Assembly (NCBI GenBank): GCA_041166085.1
Contig: JBEEFP010000098.1
Coordinates: 77,761-141,760 of the forward strand
Length of the DNA stretch: 64,000 nucleotides
DNA from: JBEEFP01 sp041166085
GTDB lineage: Bacteria; Actinomycetota; Acidimicrobiia; Acidimicrobiales; JAFATL01
Reading direction: 5' to 3'
Shown here: one piece after another, positions 23,709 to 31,566 of the stretch
Numbering within the stretch: position 1 is the first letter of the stretch
Layout of the letters: the number at the start of each line of letters is the position of its first letter
Notes under the pieces: generated by a model
Told to the model about the DNA's origin: nothing
The model's database searches: none
The model's input: the letters and a program-made list of their open reading frames with translations, nothing else
Made by a program: the position numbers and the translations under genes

Positions 23709-24281
23709 TTGCGAATCGAGCGGCCGGGTGACCCCACCACCCAGCCCGCAGTGATCACGCCGCTTCCTGATGGCACCTTCCTGCACACCCCCGCGCGCAT
23801 CGTGGCCCACGTCGACGACGGCAGCCTCCCTGTGGACCTCACCCTCGTGACGAGCGTCGACGAGTTCGGCAGCGCCGTCGCGGAGTCGGTCACCATCCGC
23901 CGCCGCCCGGGGGGCCCGCCGGTGACGGGCGAGCGCCTGCGGGAGATCAGCATCCAGACCCTGGTCGAGGAAGCCGTCAGCCACGCCGCCACGCGGGGCG
24001 AGTGGCTGCACGAGGACGACAAGCTCGTCTTCCGCATCGCGGCCGAGCCCGGCACCGGGACGGAGACGAGCGAGTCGGTGCCGCCTCCGCCGCCCAGGCG
24101 CCGCCCCCGCCGCAACGCGGTCACCGACGAGGAGCTCCGCCGGACCGTGGACCTCTATCGCCAAGCCAAGGCCACACCAGGGCTCAAGGACCCGTTGGCG
24201 TGGGTCGGCCAGCAGTTCGACAAATCACGCTCGACCGCCGCCCTCTGGCTGCGGCAGGCGAAGGAGAAGGGCATCGAATGA
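23709..24281 (+). CDS. Putative DNA-binding protein with C-terminal helix-turn-helix
   Basis: 190 residues from TTG at 23709, preceded by GGAGGGGG at 23691 (10-base spacing). The first 120 residues form an unrecognised beta-rich domain ('TFLHTPARIVAHVDDGSLPVDLTLV', 'REISIQTLVEEAVSHAATRGEW'); a Pro/Arg bridge follows; the last 50 ('TDEELRRTVDLYRQAKAT', 'GQQFDKSRSTAALWLRQAKEKG') resemble the AraR/XRE-like helix-turn-helix ends found in actinobacterial proteins that bind DNA or phage repeats. The start codon is inferred from the ribosome site. Followed 16 bases later by an uncharacterised gene, probably co-transcribed. Confidence 0.62.
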   Translation: MRIERPGDPTTQPAVITPLPDGTFLHTPARIVAHVDDGSLPVDLTLVTSVDEFGSAVAESVTIRRRPGGPPVTGERLREISIQTLVEEAVSHAATRGEWLHEDDKLVFRIAAEPGTGTETSESVPPPPPRRRPRRNAVTDEELRRTVDLYRQAKATPGLKDPLAWVGQQFDKSRSTAALWLRQAKEKGIE

Positions 24282-24297
24282 GCACCGGATCCGGCCG

Positions 24298-24894
24298 ATG
24301 AAGGTCGCGGACATCCGCCCCGGCCAGGTTGTCGCGGTTACGCCCGAGTTGCGCGGCGACCACCTGGTCTTCATCCTCGGCATCGACGACGGCGACCGCG
24401 GTCGCATGGTCGAGGGCTGGCACTTCGGCATCACGCTGCCGGACAACGCGGGGACGGCCATGCGGACGTCTCTGGAGAGCCTGCGCGAGCGACTCACCGC
24501 TGACGGGTTTCCGGCGGTGGTCGCCGACGAGATGAACCGTCACCCGCTCGTGGCCCGAACGGGCGCACATCGGGCCGTGGTGCGCGACCCCTCGGTGCCG
24601 TTCGGCCGCCGGCGTACGGGCGTGCTCGTCGACATCGACGTCCCGCCCGACGACATCCCCTCGACCGTCTCGATCAAGACCTGGGCGCGTGAGCTGCTCA
24701 AGGGGCTGCGCACTGTGGCCGTCGTCGTCCCCGTCACCATGCTCCGCGACTACGACGAGACCCTCCAGGAGCGGGAACGGCGCACCATCGACCTGCGCTC
24801 GCCCGGGAACGTCTCCCGGTTCAGCGCTCCCACCCGCCGCGGCGCCGAGTTCATCCGCTTCGGCATGCGCTGGAGCCGCGCGGGCGGGACCTAG
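24298..24894 (+). CDS. Conserved hypothetical protein
   Basis: 198 residues, soluble, with no signal or membrane helix. It begins 'MKVADIRPGQVVAVTPELRGDHLVFILGID' (an SH3-like or barrel opening) and has a repeated-looking 'PVTMLRDYDETLQERERRTIDLRSPGNVSRF' end. I do not recognise a family. The ATG is 16 bases after the HTH gene stop, so the two probably act together. Followed by a GC hairpin at 24901. Confidence 0.6.
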   Translation: MKVADIRPGQVVAVTPELRGDHLVFILGIDDGDRGRMVEGWHFGITLPDNAGTAMRTSLESLRERLTADGFPAVVADEMNRHPLVARTGAHRAVVRDPSVPFGRRRTGVLVDIDVPPDDIPSTVSIKTWARELLKGLRTVAVVVPVTMLRDYDETLQERERRTIDLRSPGNVSRFSAPTRRGAEFIRFGMRWSRAGGT

Positions 24895-24900
24895 TCGGGT

Positions 24901-24927
24901 CGGCGGGGTCGAGAAGCGGCCCCGCCG
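24901..24927 (+). terminator. GC hairpin after the HTH-hypothetical gene pair
   Basis: CGGCGGGG (24901-24908) pairs with CCCCGCCG (24920-24927) around an 11-base loop, 7 bases after the stop codon. No U tract follows. Confidence 0.55.
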
Positions 24928-24938
24928 GCCTGCTCTTC

Positions 24939-24994
24939 CACGGGTCTTTGCGGATCTTCGGGTGTGGAGCCCGTGCAGATCCGCAAAGACCGTG
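24939..24994. repeat. Long hairpin between the convergent hypothetical gene and tRNA-Pro
   Basis: CACGGGTCTTTGCGGATCT (24939-24957) pairs with AGATCCGCAAAGACCGTG (24977-24994) with one bulged G. The 19-base loop contains a further CGGG/CCCG stem (24959-24962 with 24970-24973). It ends 12 bases from the 3' end of the tRNA gene and is likely a bidirectional terminator or a dispersed palindrome; it does not share the TCTCGAGGAA arms of the other repeats. Confidence 0.65.
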
Positions 24995-25005
24995 CACCCT
25001 CGGAG

Positions 25006-25080
25006 TCGGGCTGGGGAGATTTGAACTCCCGACCTCTTGACCCCCAGTCAAGCGCGCTAACCAAGCTGCGCCACAGCCCG
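25006..25080 (-). tRNA. tRNA-Pro (anticodon GGG)
   Basis: Minus strand, 75 nt including the discriminator A; no CCA is encoded. Acceptor CGGGCTG pairs with CAGCCCG; D-arm GCGC-AGCTTGGTTA-GCGC; anticodon arm CTTGA-CTGGGGG-TCAAG gives anticodon GGG; T-arm GGGAG-TTCAAAT-CTCCC. All stems are perfect. Lies 13 bases downstream of the small zinc-ribbon gene in the same orientation. Confidence 0.95.
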
Positions 25081-25093
25081 TGGGGCGGTCATC

Positions 25094-25294
25094 CTACCGG
25101 GCGATGAGCCAGGCGATGCCTTGGTAGGCCCGGAAGGCGAGGTAGAGCACCGTCGCCGCCACGAGGAGCTTGAAGTGCCAGGGCGCCTTGACCTCGTCGA
25201 CCTCCGCGATGACCCGCCCGCACGTCGGGCACTCCCCGCCCGAGCGCATGCTGGTGGGGTTCCAGAACCGGGCACAGTCGTCACACCAGGGCAT
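25094..25294 (-). CDS. Small zinc-ribbon membrane protein
   Basis: 66 residues: MPWCDDCARFWNP, then CPTCG, giving four cysteines (4, 7, 22, 25) in a zinc-ribbon arrangement, then one membrane helix (about 42-60, 'KLLVAATVLYLAFRAYQGI'). The family is common in actinobacteria as a tiny gene near tRNAs or metabolic operons; role unknown. The longer frame to 25771 is antisense to the HMG-CoA-lyase-like gene and is rejected. The start lies 2 bases after that gene's stop, so it is probably the last gene of that operon. Confidence 0.7.
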   Translation of the reverse strand: MPWCDDCARFWNPTSMRSGGECPTCGRVIAEVDEVKAPWHFKLLVAATVLYLAFRAYQGIAWLIAR

Positions 25295-25296
25295 CG

Positions 25297-26205
25297 CTAC
25301 GCAGACGCGGAGAGGCGAGAACGCGGACCGGCGGCCGCGATGCGACTCGGCACGGGGTGACCGACGAGGGCGGCGACCTGCGCACTGACGCCGAGCAGGC
25401 GGTCGAGGTCGATGCCGCTCGAGAGCCCGAGGTCGTCGAGGAGGTGCACGAGGTCCTCGGTGGCCAGGTTGCCGGCCGCGCCCGCAGCGAAGGGCGAGCC
25501 GCCGAGGCCGCCGACCGAAGTGTCGAAGCGGCGCACGCCCCGCTCGAGGGCGGCGTAGGCGTTGACGAGGGCGGTACCGCGGGTCTCGTGGAGGTGAAGG
25601 CCCACGTCGACGCCGGTGACATCGAGCAGGGCGTCGACCCGTCGGGGTGTCCCCATCCCGGTGGTGTCGGCGTAGGTGAGGGACGTGGCCCCCGCGGCGA
25701 GCAGGCGCCGGCCGAGTGCGTGCACTTCGTCGGGCGCGAGGTCCCCTTCGTACGGCGACCCGAACGCGCACGAGACCACCGCGTCGACGGGAACCCGTGC
25801 CGCCACCAGCCCGGCGATGGTGGCGACCACCTCGACGGACTCGTCGATGCTCATGTGCACGTTCTTCTCGTTGTACGCCGCCGACGCCGAGACCGTCACG
25901 GTGAGCGCGTCGACACCGGCGTCGACGGCCAGCTCCGCGCCCTTGAGGTTGGGAACGAGCGCGGTGTAGGTGACGCCGGGCCGGCGCGGCAGCGCTGCCA
26001 TCACGTCAGCCGCGCCCGCCATGGCCGGCACCGCTCTTGGTGACACGAAGGACACCGCCTCGACGTTCGTGACCCCGGCGTCGAGGAGCGCCTCGATGAG
26101 GGTGACGCGATCAGCAGCCGCGACGGGCGCTTCTGCCTGCAGGCCGTCGCGCGGCCCGACCTCGCGGACGTGGACGTCCGGCGTGCGGCGGTCGAGCACC
26201 GTCAC
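25297..26205 (-). CDS. HMG-CoA lyase-like TIM-barrel lyase
   Basis: 302 residues. DRE-TIM metallolyase features: 'VREVGPRDGLQAE' at the N-terminus (metal Asp, catalytic Arg), 'VSCAFGSPYEGDLAPDEV', 'LTYADTTGMGTPRRVDAL', 'GLHLHETRGTALVNAYAAL' (metal His-x-His) and 'TSVGGLGGSPFAAGAAGNLATEDLV'. HMG-CoA lyases cleave HMG-CoA to acetyl-CoA and acetoacetate in leucine breakdown. The catalytic Cys normally in GGC(P) is Ser here, so either activity is reduced or the substrate differs. The start overlaps the upstream carboxylase stop by 4 bases, consistent with a branched-chain amino-acid pathway. Confidence 0.82.
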   Translation of the reverse strand: MTVLDRRTPDVHVREVGPRDGLQAEAPVAAADRVTLIEALLDAGVTNVEAVSFVSPRAVPAMAGAADVMAALPRRPGVTYTALVPNLKGAELAVDAGVDALTVTVSASAAYNEKNVHMSIDESVEVVATIAGLVAARVPVDAVVSCAFGSPYEGDLAPDEVHALGRRLLAAGATSLTYADTTGMGTPRRVDALLDVTGVDVGLHLHETRGTALVNAYAALERGVRRFDTSVGGLGGSPFAAGAAGNLATEDLVHLLDDLGLSSGIDLDRLLGVSAQVAALVGHPVPSRIAAAGPRSRLSASA

Positions 26206-27731
26206 ACCGGCGGCACGCCGTGACGGCGGTCGCTGAAGTGCCGATCTTTCGACTGCGCCAGGGCCAGCCGGCGCACGAGGTCGTCACGCAGGTCCTCGGG
26301 CTGCACCACCGCGTCGATGACGAGGTCGGCGGCCAGGCGCAGCAGGTCGACGTCGGCCTCGTATTCGGTGCGCTTGGCCGCCACGAAGGCATCTCGCTCG
26401 GTCTGGTCCTCGATTGCAGCGATCTGGTTGGCGTACACCGCGTTGACCGCCGCTTCCGGACCCATCACCGCGATCTTGGCCGAGGGCAGGGCAATGGTGG
26501 CCTCGGGCTCGAACGCGGGACCCGACATGGCATAGAGACCGGCGCCGTAGGCCTTGCGCACGATGACCGAGAGCTTGGGGACAGTGGCTTCGGACACCGC
26601 GGTGATCATCTTGGCGCCGTGGCGGATGATGCCCTGGCGCTCGACCTGGGTGCCCACCATGAAGCCGGGGACGTCGGCCAGGAAGATGAGCGGGATGTTG
26701 AAGGCGTCGCACCACCAGATGAACCGGGCCGCCTTGTCGGCCGAGTCGACGAAGAGCACGCCGCCCTTCTGCATCGGGTTGTTGGCCACGATGCCCACCG
26801 TCTCGCCGTCGAGACGGCCGAGGCCGGTGATGAGCTCCTTGGCGAACAGGGCCTTGACCTCGAAGAAGCTGCCCTCGTCCACCAGCGCGTCGATGACCTT
26901 GTGCATGTCGTAGCCGGCCCGCTCCGACTCCGGGATCATCGAGGCGGTGAGCGTGGTGCGGGGCTTCGCCGGCTCGACGCGCAGCGGCCGCTGCCGCCAC
27001 GTGGCCGGGAGGTAGGAGAAGCAGCGCTTGGCCAGCGCGATGGCGCTCTCGTCGTCGTCCGCCAGCCCATCGGCCGAGCCCGAGACGGTGGCGTGCATGC
27101 GCGCCCCGCCCATCTCGTCGAGGGTTGCCTTCTCCCCGATGACCATCTCGGCCATCCGGGGGGAACCCAGATACATCGACGCGTTGCCCTCGACCATGAA
27201 CACCACGTCGCAGAACGCGGGGATGTAGGCGCCGCCCGCAGCGGATGGACCGAACAGGCAGCAGATCTGCGGAACCCGTCCCGACAGCCGCACCTCGTTG
27301 TAGAAGATGCGTCCCGCACCCCGCCGTCCCGGGAACAGCTCGACCTGATCGGTGATGCGGGCGCCCGCCGAGTCGACGAGCCAGAAGATGGGCAGCTCGT
27401 GGGCGAGCGCGTACTCGGTGAGGCGGATGATCTTCTCGACGGTGCGAGCGCCCCAGGACCCGGCCTTGACCGTGGGGTCGTTGGCCATGACGCACACCGG
27501 CCGTCCGTCGACGGTGCCTCTGCCCGTGACCACCCCGTCGGCAGGCAGGTCGGTGGCCGTCGCGTTGGCCAACAGCGCGTCCTCCACGAACGAGGCCTCG
27601 TCGACGAGCAGGGCGATGCGGTCGCGCACGAACAGCTTGTGCTGACTGGCCAGCTTCGCTGCTCCCTTTGCAAGGTTCCCCTGAAGCGCGCGCTCGGTCG
27701 CAGCCGCGAAGTCAGCGTGGTGGTCCGGCAC
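26202..27731 (-). CDS. Acyl-CoA carboxylase beta (carboxyltransferase) subunit
   Basis: 509 residues. Complete AccD5/MCCB-type carboxyltransferase: N-terminal half with 'KLFVRDRIALLVDEASFVED' and 'VCVMANDPTVKAGSWG', middle 'CLFGPSAAGGAYIPAFCDVVFMVEG', C-terminal half with 'GIVANNPMQKGGVLFVDSADKAARFIWWCDAFNIP' and 'RKAYGAGLYAMSGPAFEP' oxyanion-hole segments. Carboxylates an acyl-CoA with biotin supplied by a separate alpha subunit, which is not in the window. Pairing with an HMG-CoA-lyase-like enzyme suggests methylcrotonyl-CoA carboxylation (leucine degradation). Follows the phosphatase gene by 2 bases. Confidence 0.92.
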   Translation of the reverse strand: MPDHHADFAAATERALQGNLAKGAAKLASQHKLFVRDRIALLVDEASFVEDALLANATATDLPADGVVTGRGTVDGRPVCVMANDPTVKAGSWGARTVEKIIRLTEYALAHELPIFWLVDSAGARITDQVELFPGRRGAGRIFYNEVRLSGRVPQICCLFGPSAAGGAYIPAFCDVVFMVEGNASMYLGSPRMAEMVIGEKATLDEMGGARMHATVSGSADGLADDDESAIALAKRCFSYLPATWRQRPLRVEPAKPRTTLTASMIPESERAGYDMHKVIDALVDEGSFFEVKALFAKELITGLGRLDGETVGIVANNPMQKGGVLFVDSADKAARFIWWCDAFNIPLIFLADVPGFMVGTQVERQGIIRHGAKMITAVSEATVPKLSVIVRKAYGAGLYAMSGPAFEPEATIALPSAKIAVMGPEAAVNAVYANQIAAIEDQTERDAFVAAKRTEYEADVDLLRLAADLVIDAVVQPEDLRDDLVRRLALAQSKDRHFSDRRHGVPPV

Positions 27732-27733
27732 GT

Positions 27734-28831
27734 TCAGGTTCTCCGGATGGCGAGGATGGCGACGTCGTCGGTGAGGGGCTCGGCTGCGAAATCACGCGCC
27801 GCTTCCAACAGCGTCTTGCACAGCGTGGTCACATCCTCGCCCGGATCACGACGCAGGATGCCGGCGACGCGGTCCTCACCGAAGAGCTGCTCGCCGCTGC
27901 GGGCTTCGGTGAGCCCGTCGGTGTACAGGAGCACGAGGTCGCCAGGATCGAGCGGCACCTCGCGGCTGTAGTAGGTCCCGTTGGGGTCGAGGGCCAGCAG
28001 CGGCCCGGTCGAGCGCAGCGGACGCACCTCGCCGTCATGCCACAGCCAGGCAGCGGGATGGCCGGCCGACGCGTAGCGCAGCGTGCCCGCCTCCTGGTCG
28101 AACACGATGGTGCAGAGCGACACCAGCTCCTCGGGCCGGCCCTGGGTGTAGAGCAGGTTGTTCATCTCCTCCAGGGCCTGGGCGGGCTCGCGGTACTGCT
28201 TGAGGAACACGCGCAGGAGGTACTTGACCTGGAAGGCGGTGATGGACGGCTCGATGCCGTGGCCGGCCACGTCGCCGATCACCGCCGCCAGCCGGCCACC
28301 GGTCGTGGGGCTCACGTCGTAGAAGTCGCCGGCCATGGCGCCCATGCCGGGCTCGTACACGCGGCCCACGTCGAATCCCTCGATGGTGGGCAGCACCTCA
28401 GGGGCGAGGCGGGCCGCCCAGCGCAGCGGCGCGAGCTCCTCCTGGGCCAGCACCTCTTCTGCCCGTCGCTCGAGCAGGCTGCGCTCCTCGGCAAGACGCG
28501 CCTCGGAGAGGAAGCGGGGTCCGTACCGCAGGGTGATGGCGAGGGGCACGAGGAGCGGCAGCATGGCCAGCTGCACGTACCACCGGTCCGAGACGGCGAG
28601 GATGGCGAGGTCGATGGCGAGGAAGGCGTAGAGGAGCGCGGTGTGTAGCTCCTTGCGGAAGGCGGAGCGAGCGAGGTCGGCCGACTCCTGTCCGCCGCCC
28701 TGCAACGCGCGCGCATAGGCCTCGATGCGGCGCGAGGCGCGCAGCAGACGGCGGCTGGAGCGGCCCCAGATGAGGGCCGCGACCACGCACAGCACGGCGA
28801 TCCCGGCGAGGACCGGATGCTCCACCAGCAC
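27734..28831 (-). CDS. SpoIIE-type PP2C phosphatase with membrane N-terminus
   Basis: 365 residues. N-terminal helices (about 8-24, 65-85 and 89-106), a coiled linker ('RLAEERSLLERRAEEVLAQEEL'), then a PP2C SpoIIE/RsbU-like domain with metal motifs 'MAGDFYDV', 'AAVIGDVAGHGIEPSITAF', 'ASAGHPAAWLW' and 'LVLLYTDGLTEARS'. Expected to dephosphorylate Ser/Thr, often in anti-sigma-factor antagonist circuits. It lies 9 bases after der, an unexpected neighbour, with no STAS or anti-sigma partner nearby. The membrane sensor suggests an envelope signal; the target is unknown. Confidence 0.88.
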   Translation of the reverse strand: MLVEHPVLAGIAVLCVVAALIWGRSSRRLLRASRRIEAYARALQGGGQESADLARSAFRKELHTALLYAFLAIDLAILAVSDRWYVQLAMLPLLVPLAITLRYGPRFLSEARLAEERSLLERRAEEVLAQEELAPLRWAARLAPEVLPTIEGFDVGRVYEPGMGAMAGDFYDVSPTTGGRLAAVIGDVAGHGIEPSITAFQVKYLLRVFLKQYREPAQALEEMNNLLYTQGRPEELVSLCTIVFDQEAGTLRYASAGHPAAWLWHDGEVRPLRSTGPLLALDPNGTYYSREVPLDPGDLVLLYTDGLTEARSGEQLFGEDRVAGILRRDPGEDVTTLCKTLLEAARDFAAEPLTDDVAILAIRRT

Positions 28832-28840
28832 GACGGGAAC

Positions 28841-30148
28841 CTACCCGGCCCGCCGCCGCACGCGGAGCTTGAGGGGGGTGGGGCCGAAGTCGAAGTGCTC
28901 GCGGATCTTGCGCTCGAGGTAGCGCAGGTAGGGCGCGGGAAGGGTGCGGTTGGTGAAGAGGGTGAAGGTGGGCGGGTCGGTCGCGCCCTGCGTGGCGTAG
29001 AGGACACGTCCGGAGGGGGACGGGTGGGCGGCCTGAGCCGCCTGCACCACCGAGTTGAGCTCAGCGGTTGGCACCCGCCGGTGATAGGCGTCCATGGCCT
29101 GCCCCAGCGCGGGCAGGAGCTTGTGCACACCGAGGCCAGTGCGGGCGCTGAGCTTGAGCACCGGCGCGTAGCCGAGGAAGGCGAGCCGGTCGGCCACCTG
29201 TGCGGTCACGTCCAGCTTGGCCTCGCTGTCGAGCAGCTCCCACTTGTTGAGGATGATCACGACGGGACTGCCGGCGGCGTCGATGCGCTCGGCCAGACGC
29301 TGGTCCTGATGGGTGACACCCTCGGTGGCGTCGATGACCAGCACCGCCGCCTCCGCTTTGTCGATGGCCTGGAGAGCCCGCACGAGTGAGTAGTACTCCG
29401 CGCCCTCGCCGACGCGCGACTTGCGACGCATGCCCGCGGTGTCGAGGAACCGCACCGGGCCCTCGTCGGTCTCGACCAGCGTGTCGATCGTGTCGCGGGT
29501 GGTCCCGGGCATGTCGTGGACGATGGAGCGGTCCTCGCCGATGAGGCGGTTGAAGAGCGTCGATTTGCCGACGTTCGGGCGACCCACGATGGCGACCGCC
29601 GTCTCGCCCTTGTCCTCGACCGCGGGCGCCGCGTCACGATCGTGCTGTGTGGGCTCATCGGGAAGCCGGGCGACGAGGGAGTCGAGCATGTCGCCCGTGC
29701 CCCGCCCGTGCAGGGCGCTGATGGGCCATGGGTCACCGAGCCCGAGCGCGAGCAGCTCCCACGCCGCGGCTTCCCGGCCCTCCGAGTCGACCTTGTTGGC
29801 GATGACGAGCACCGGCCGATCGGCGCGCCGCAGCATGGCCGCCACCCGCTCGTCCTCACCGGTGATGCCCACGGTGGCGTCGACGACGAACAGCACCACG
29901 TCGGCGTCCGACATCGCCCGCTCCGCCTGCTTGCTGACCTGGGCGTCGAGCGCGTCAGTGCTTGCGAGCCATCCTCCGGTGTCGATGAGGGTGAAGCTGC
30001 GCCCGTTCCACTCCGCCTCCACGACCTTGCGGTCGCGCGTGACACCGGGGTGCTCCTCGACGATCGCCTCACGGCGTCCGAGGATGCGATTGACGAGGGT
30101 GGACTTGCCCACGTTGGGGCGGCCCACCACTGCGACGACCGGGATCAC
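28841..30148 (-). CDS. der: Ribosome biogenesis GTPase Der (EngA)
   Basis: 435 residues. Two tandem GTPase domains, each with 'GRPNVGKST' (residues about 8-16 and 173-181), switch II 'DTGG' and 'DTAG', and guanine-specificity motifs 'NKVD' and 'NKWE', then a C-terminal KH-like domain ('PTFTLFTNRTLPAPYLRYLERKIREHFDF'). Needed for 50S subunit assembly. Starts at GTG 30148 overlapping the upstream DUF512 stop (GTGA), which replaces a very long spurious extension. In mycobacteria der follows cmk directly; here about 4 kb with ispH and other genes intervenes. Confidence 0.95.
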   Translation of the reverse strand: MIPVVAVVGRPNVGKSTLVNRILGRREAIVEEHPGVTRDRKVVEAEWNGRSFTLIDTGGWLASTDALDAQVSKQAERAMSDADVVLFVVDATVGITGEDERVAAMLRRADRPVLVIANKVDSEGREAAAWELLALGLGDPWPISALHGRGTGDMLDSLVARLPDEPTQHDRDAAPAVEDKGETAVAIVGRPNVGKSTLFNRLIGEDRSIVHDMPGTTRDTIDTLVETDEGPVRFLDTAGMRRKSRVGEGAEYYSLVRALQAIDKAEAAVLVIDATEGVTHQDQRLAERIDAAGSPVVIILNKWELLDSEAKLDVTAQVADRLAFLGYAPVLKLSARTGLGVHKLLPALGQAMDAYHRRVPTAELNSVVQAAQAAHPSPSGRVLYATQGATDPPTFTLFTNRTLPAPYLRYLERKIREHFDFGPTPLKLRVRRRAG

Positions 30149-31524
30149 GTGGACGCCACGAGGGCGGTGCGCAGCGAGACGCCGTCGGTCCTGACGATCT
30201 CGACGGCGCGGGGCAGGTCGGCGGGGGCGGTGCCGTCGAGGAACGTCCCGTTCGACAGGCACACATCCGGCAGCAGGTAGCGATCGCCCTCGGGCTCGCT
30301 CGCCAGCGTGCGGGCCAGGTCCTCCCCCACCAACAGGCCCGTCACCCCGATGTTGCCGCCGAAGAACTCGTTCTTGACCGCCACGACCCGCACGTCGTCC
30401 CGGCCCAGCTGCGCGACCAGCGGCGCCAACACGCGTGCCCCGTACTCCCCCGTCAGGATCGCCGTCTTTCGTTCCGTGGGACGCACGGTCAAGAAGACTC
30501 GCCCATCGGTCCCACGGAACGGTGCGCGCTGGGCGCGGTAGCCCTCGGCCGGCGCGCCGTCGACGGACTGGAAGAAGCCGGACTGCACGCCGATGGCCTC
30601 GTCGGTGCGGCCGAGCAGCTCGGCCTCGAAGGCGCGGGCCATGCCGATGCCGTCCTCGTGCATGGCGAAGCCCTCGTAGGTGTCGGCGTCCGGGAAGGTG
30701 CGGCCGGCGAGCAGGTAGTACTCGTCGGCGGCAAAGACGAGCCGGTGGCCGAGGGTCGCGAGGAACACGTCCTGCCACTCCTCCACCGTGTCCACCACGG
30801 CGGCGGCCTCGTCCACCGTGTGCTCGCGCAACGTGCCCTCACCGGAATGGCGGCTCACACCGAGAGGGACGACAGCGAGCGATGCCAGCTCCGGGTAGAC
30901 GTCGAGCACGCCGGTGAGCGTGTCCTCCAGCACCGCGCCGTCGTTGGTCCCCGGGCACACAACCACCTGGCCGTGCACCTCGACGCCGTGGTCGAGCAGC
31001 GCCCGCAGCCATCGCAGCGACGTCGCGCCGCGCTTGTTGCGCAGCATGCGGGCCCGCACGTCGCGATCGGTGGCGTGGATGCTCACGTACAGCGGGCTGA
31101 GCTTCTCGGTGATCACCCGCTCGAGGTCCGCCTCGGTGAAGCGGGTCAGGGTCGTGAAGTTGCCGTACAGGAAGGAGAGCCGGTAGTCGTCGTCCTTCAC
31201 GTAGAGGCTGCGGCGCAACCCCTTGGGCAGTTGGTAGATGAAGCAGAACTCGCAGTGGTTGTCGCAGGTGCGCACCTGGTCGAAGAGGGCCGACTGCACC
31301 TCGACGCCGAGGGGCTGCCCCGCGCGTTTGTCTACCAATACCGACATGTCGAGGCCGCCGCGGCGAAGCTCCAGTTCGAGCTCGGCCTCGTCGGCGAGCA
31401 CCTGGTACTGGATGACATCACGGGGAGCCTGCCCGTTCATGGCGACGATCTCGTCGCCGGGGAGCAGGCCGGCCCGGGCGGCCGGTGACGCTTCGGTCAC
31501 GGCCACCACACGGGGCAGCGGCAT
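30145..31524 (-). CDS. DUF512 / radical-SAM-like protein with PDZ-like N-terminus
   Basis: 459 residues. Residues 1-65 form a PDZ-like segment ('VVAVTEASPAARAGLLPGDEIVAMNGQ'), then an iron-sulfur-type motif 'TCDNHCEFCFIYQLPKG' (C-x3-C-x2-C, as in radical SAM enzymes), 'PLYVSIHATDRDVRARMLRN' and the DUF512 tail ('GVQSGFFQSVDGAP', 'NEFFGGNIGVTGLLVG'). Family members occur widely, often next to der, but the reaction is unknown. The start at 31524 follows TATCCT by 6 bases (leaderless); the longer frame runs into the divergent ispH. Confidence 0.9.
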   Translation of the reverse strand: MPLPRVVAVTEASPAARAGLLPGDEIVAMNGQAPRDVIQYQVLADEAELELELRRGGLDMSVLVDKRAGQPLGVEVQSALFDQVRTCDNHCEFCFIYQLPKGLRRSLYVKDDDYRLSFLYGNFTTLTRFTEADLERVITEKLSPLYVSIHATDRDVRARMLRNKRGATSLRWLRALLDHGVEVHGQVVVCPGTNDGAVLEDTLTGVLDVYPELASLAVVPLGVSRHSGEGTLREHTVDEAAAVVDTVEEWQDVFLATLGHRLVFAADEYYLLAGRTFPDADTYEGFAMHEDGIGMARAFEAELLGRTDEAIGVQSGFFQSVDGAPAEGYRAQRAPFRGTDGRVFLTVRPTERKTAILTGEYGARVLAPLVAQLGRDDVRVVAVKNEFFGGNIGVTGLLVGEDLARTLASEPEGDRYLLPDVCLSNGTFLDGTAPADLPRAVEIVRTDGVSLRTALVAST

Positions 31525-31530
31525 GGTCCA

Positions 31531-31557
31531 AGGATACGGGGCGGGGTCGCCTAGCCT
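31531..31557. promoter_or_regulatory. Back-to-back leaderless promoters of DUF512 and ispH
   Basis: Minus-strand TATCCT (31536-31531) is 6 bases before the DUF512 ATG. Plus-strand TAGCCT (31552-31557) is 9 bases before the ATG at 31567, and only 3 before the ATG at 31561, which argues for the later start of ispH. The two -10 hexamers are 15 bases apart, so each promoter's -35 must overlap the other; the same spacing recurs at 59557-59583. Confidence 0.55.
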
Positions 31558-31566
31558 GAAATGGCT

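Noticed and set aside
19578..25080. Integrative element inserted at the tRNA-Pro 3' end
   Set aside because: The accessory genes lie beside the tRNA, but I found no integrase and no direct repeat of the tRNA 3' end in this stretch.
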